64,000 nt of DNA from Pyropia yezoensis. Lineage: Eukaryota; Rhodophyta; Bangiophyceae; Bangiales; Bangiaceae. The notes below the pieces were generated by a model. The model searched no databases. It saw only the letters and a list, made by a program, of their open reading frames with translations, and had not been told where the DNA came from. Positions 63,401 to 64,000 of the stretch are shown here, one piece after another (the stretch's first letter is position 1; every line of letters begins with the position of its first letter). Both the position numbers and the translations under genes were made by a program. The stretch lies in NCBI GenBank assembly GCA_009829735.1, contig CM020619.1, positions 13,197,777 through 13,261,776 of the forward strand, in the 5' to 3' direction.

Positions 63401-63600
63401 TTATCTCTTTTGCATCTACGTCGTTGGATATGCAGCGCAATGTCGACTTTTATGACAGTATTAACACATGTACATGCGGTTGTGTCCACTGAAGAGCAAT
63501 GCCCCTCCCTGTGCGCCCATTGGCGGCGGTGCCCGCGTCAGCACCTCCTTCAAAAACTCCCAGGTCTAAACGCCCCCTCCCCGTCAGCAAGGGGTGAAGA
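57404..63600. other. long gene-free region of balanced composition
   Basis: About 6 kb without a frame, RNA gene or mobile-element end that I can support. At 57660-57960 there is an imperfectly duplicated stretch (ATCAA(G/A)ATGGA and ATTGGACAGT each twice, GGATAACC-type words three times), ending in a strong hairpin. AT content rises toward 61-63 kb. tRNA-like clover-leaf signals were looked for by eye and not found. Confidence 0.45.
57896..57943. repeat. near-perfect 19-bp-stem hairpin
   Basis: Arms GGATAACCAGGCA (57896-57908) and TGCCTGGTTATCC (57931-57943) pair perfectly. After one A/A mismatch, TCGGC / GCCGA pairs again, leaving a 10-base loop. It is the end of a tract with related words and may be a small foldback element. 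Confidence 0.7.
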
Positions 63601-64000
63601 CCCCGGTGCCGTCAATAAAACCATGACGCCGTCAAACCCCTTTTGGAGCCAAAATCCTATCCCGGTGCCGTCAGAACCCGGTGCCGTCGAAACGACGGTG
63701 GAATCAAAACCCCGGTGGCGTCAAAAAAAAAAAAAAAAAAAACTGGTAGCGTCAAAACTCCTGTTCCGTCAAATCCCCGGTCGTGTCAAAAGCTATTGGA
63801 GTCATAAACCCCAATGGCGTCAGAACGCCCCGCCAAAATGCGCCCTCCCCTTCAGCCAGGCGCCATAATGCCGGTGGGGTCAAAATGCCCCGGCGCTGTC
63901 AAACCTACGGTGCCGTCAAAACTACGGTGCCGTCAAAACCCCTGTGGCGTCAAAACCCCGGAAGCGTAGAATCCCTGGTGTCGTCAAAGCCCTTGTCGGG
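63601..64000. repeat. minisatellite, unit about 17 bp, running off the right edge
   Basis: Degenerate tandem units of the type CGGTGCCGTCAAAACCC (with GGCGTCAAAA and CCGGTG cores) fill the last 400 bases. The best-matching neighbours are at about 63900-63950. An A run (63724-63740) interrupts it. The units are unequal, so this is not a CRISPR array. Confidence 0.75.

Noticed and set aside
53926-63600. tRNA, rRNA or protein genes in the low-GC part
   Set aside because: No T-arm/anticodon pattern, rRNA-like block or frame with recognisable domains was found by eye.
63601-64000. CRISPR array
   Set aside because: Units are degenerate, about 17 bp and without unique spacers; the organism is a eukaryote.

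Overview
The window looks like nuclear DNA of a eukaryotic alga, most likely a bangiophyte red alga of the Porphyra/Pyropia kind. Evidence seen: most of the first 51 kb is very GC-rich, genes have few or no introns, and proteins carry long Ala/Gly/Pro runs and G homopolymers. The genes include a complete elongation factor 1-alpha, a mitochondrial complex I subunit, a PPR protein and a HEAT-repeat protein with a plastid-type leader. The species assignment is inference.

Layout. Positions 1-3109 hold the 3' part of a Ty3/gypsy-type LTR retrotransposon: chromodomain end of pol, a long antisense reading frame, and the 3' LTR. It abuts a UPF1/Sen1-like SF1 helicase gene (3184-8317) that needs two frame changes to be read through. 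Then follow a decayed Tc1/mariner transposase (8506-9172) and an imperfect palindrome built from the same element's end (9158-10538). Next is a large intact gene (12269-16513), recognised as a Fanzor (eukaryotic TnpB-like RuvC nuclease) with N-terminal zinc knuckles. This is the most exciting item in the window.

From 17 to 50 kb lies a host gene block with alternating strands: a low-complexity putative nuclear protein, a gamma-glutamyltransferase-like protein lacking the usual nucleophile, a HEAT-repeat protein, NDUFS6, a PPR protein, EF-1alpha, an NSUN6-like RNA m5C methyltransferase, a TMEM198/DUF4203-like membrane protein, an M13 metallopeptidase with one clear intron, an inverted pair of secreted Cys-rich repeat genes, and a Sulfotransfer_4-type protein. 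These are general housekeeping or surface functions and do not form one pathway.

From about 51.5 kb to the end the composition drops to near-even base use. This part is gene-poor and holds a 1.68 kb non-autonomous Tc1/mariner element with TA duplications (52245-53923), several hairpins, and a roughly 17-bp minisatellite running off the right edge. Homopolymer G/C runs break several frames in the GC-rich part. Whether those are real or assembly errors cannot be decided from this sequence alone.
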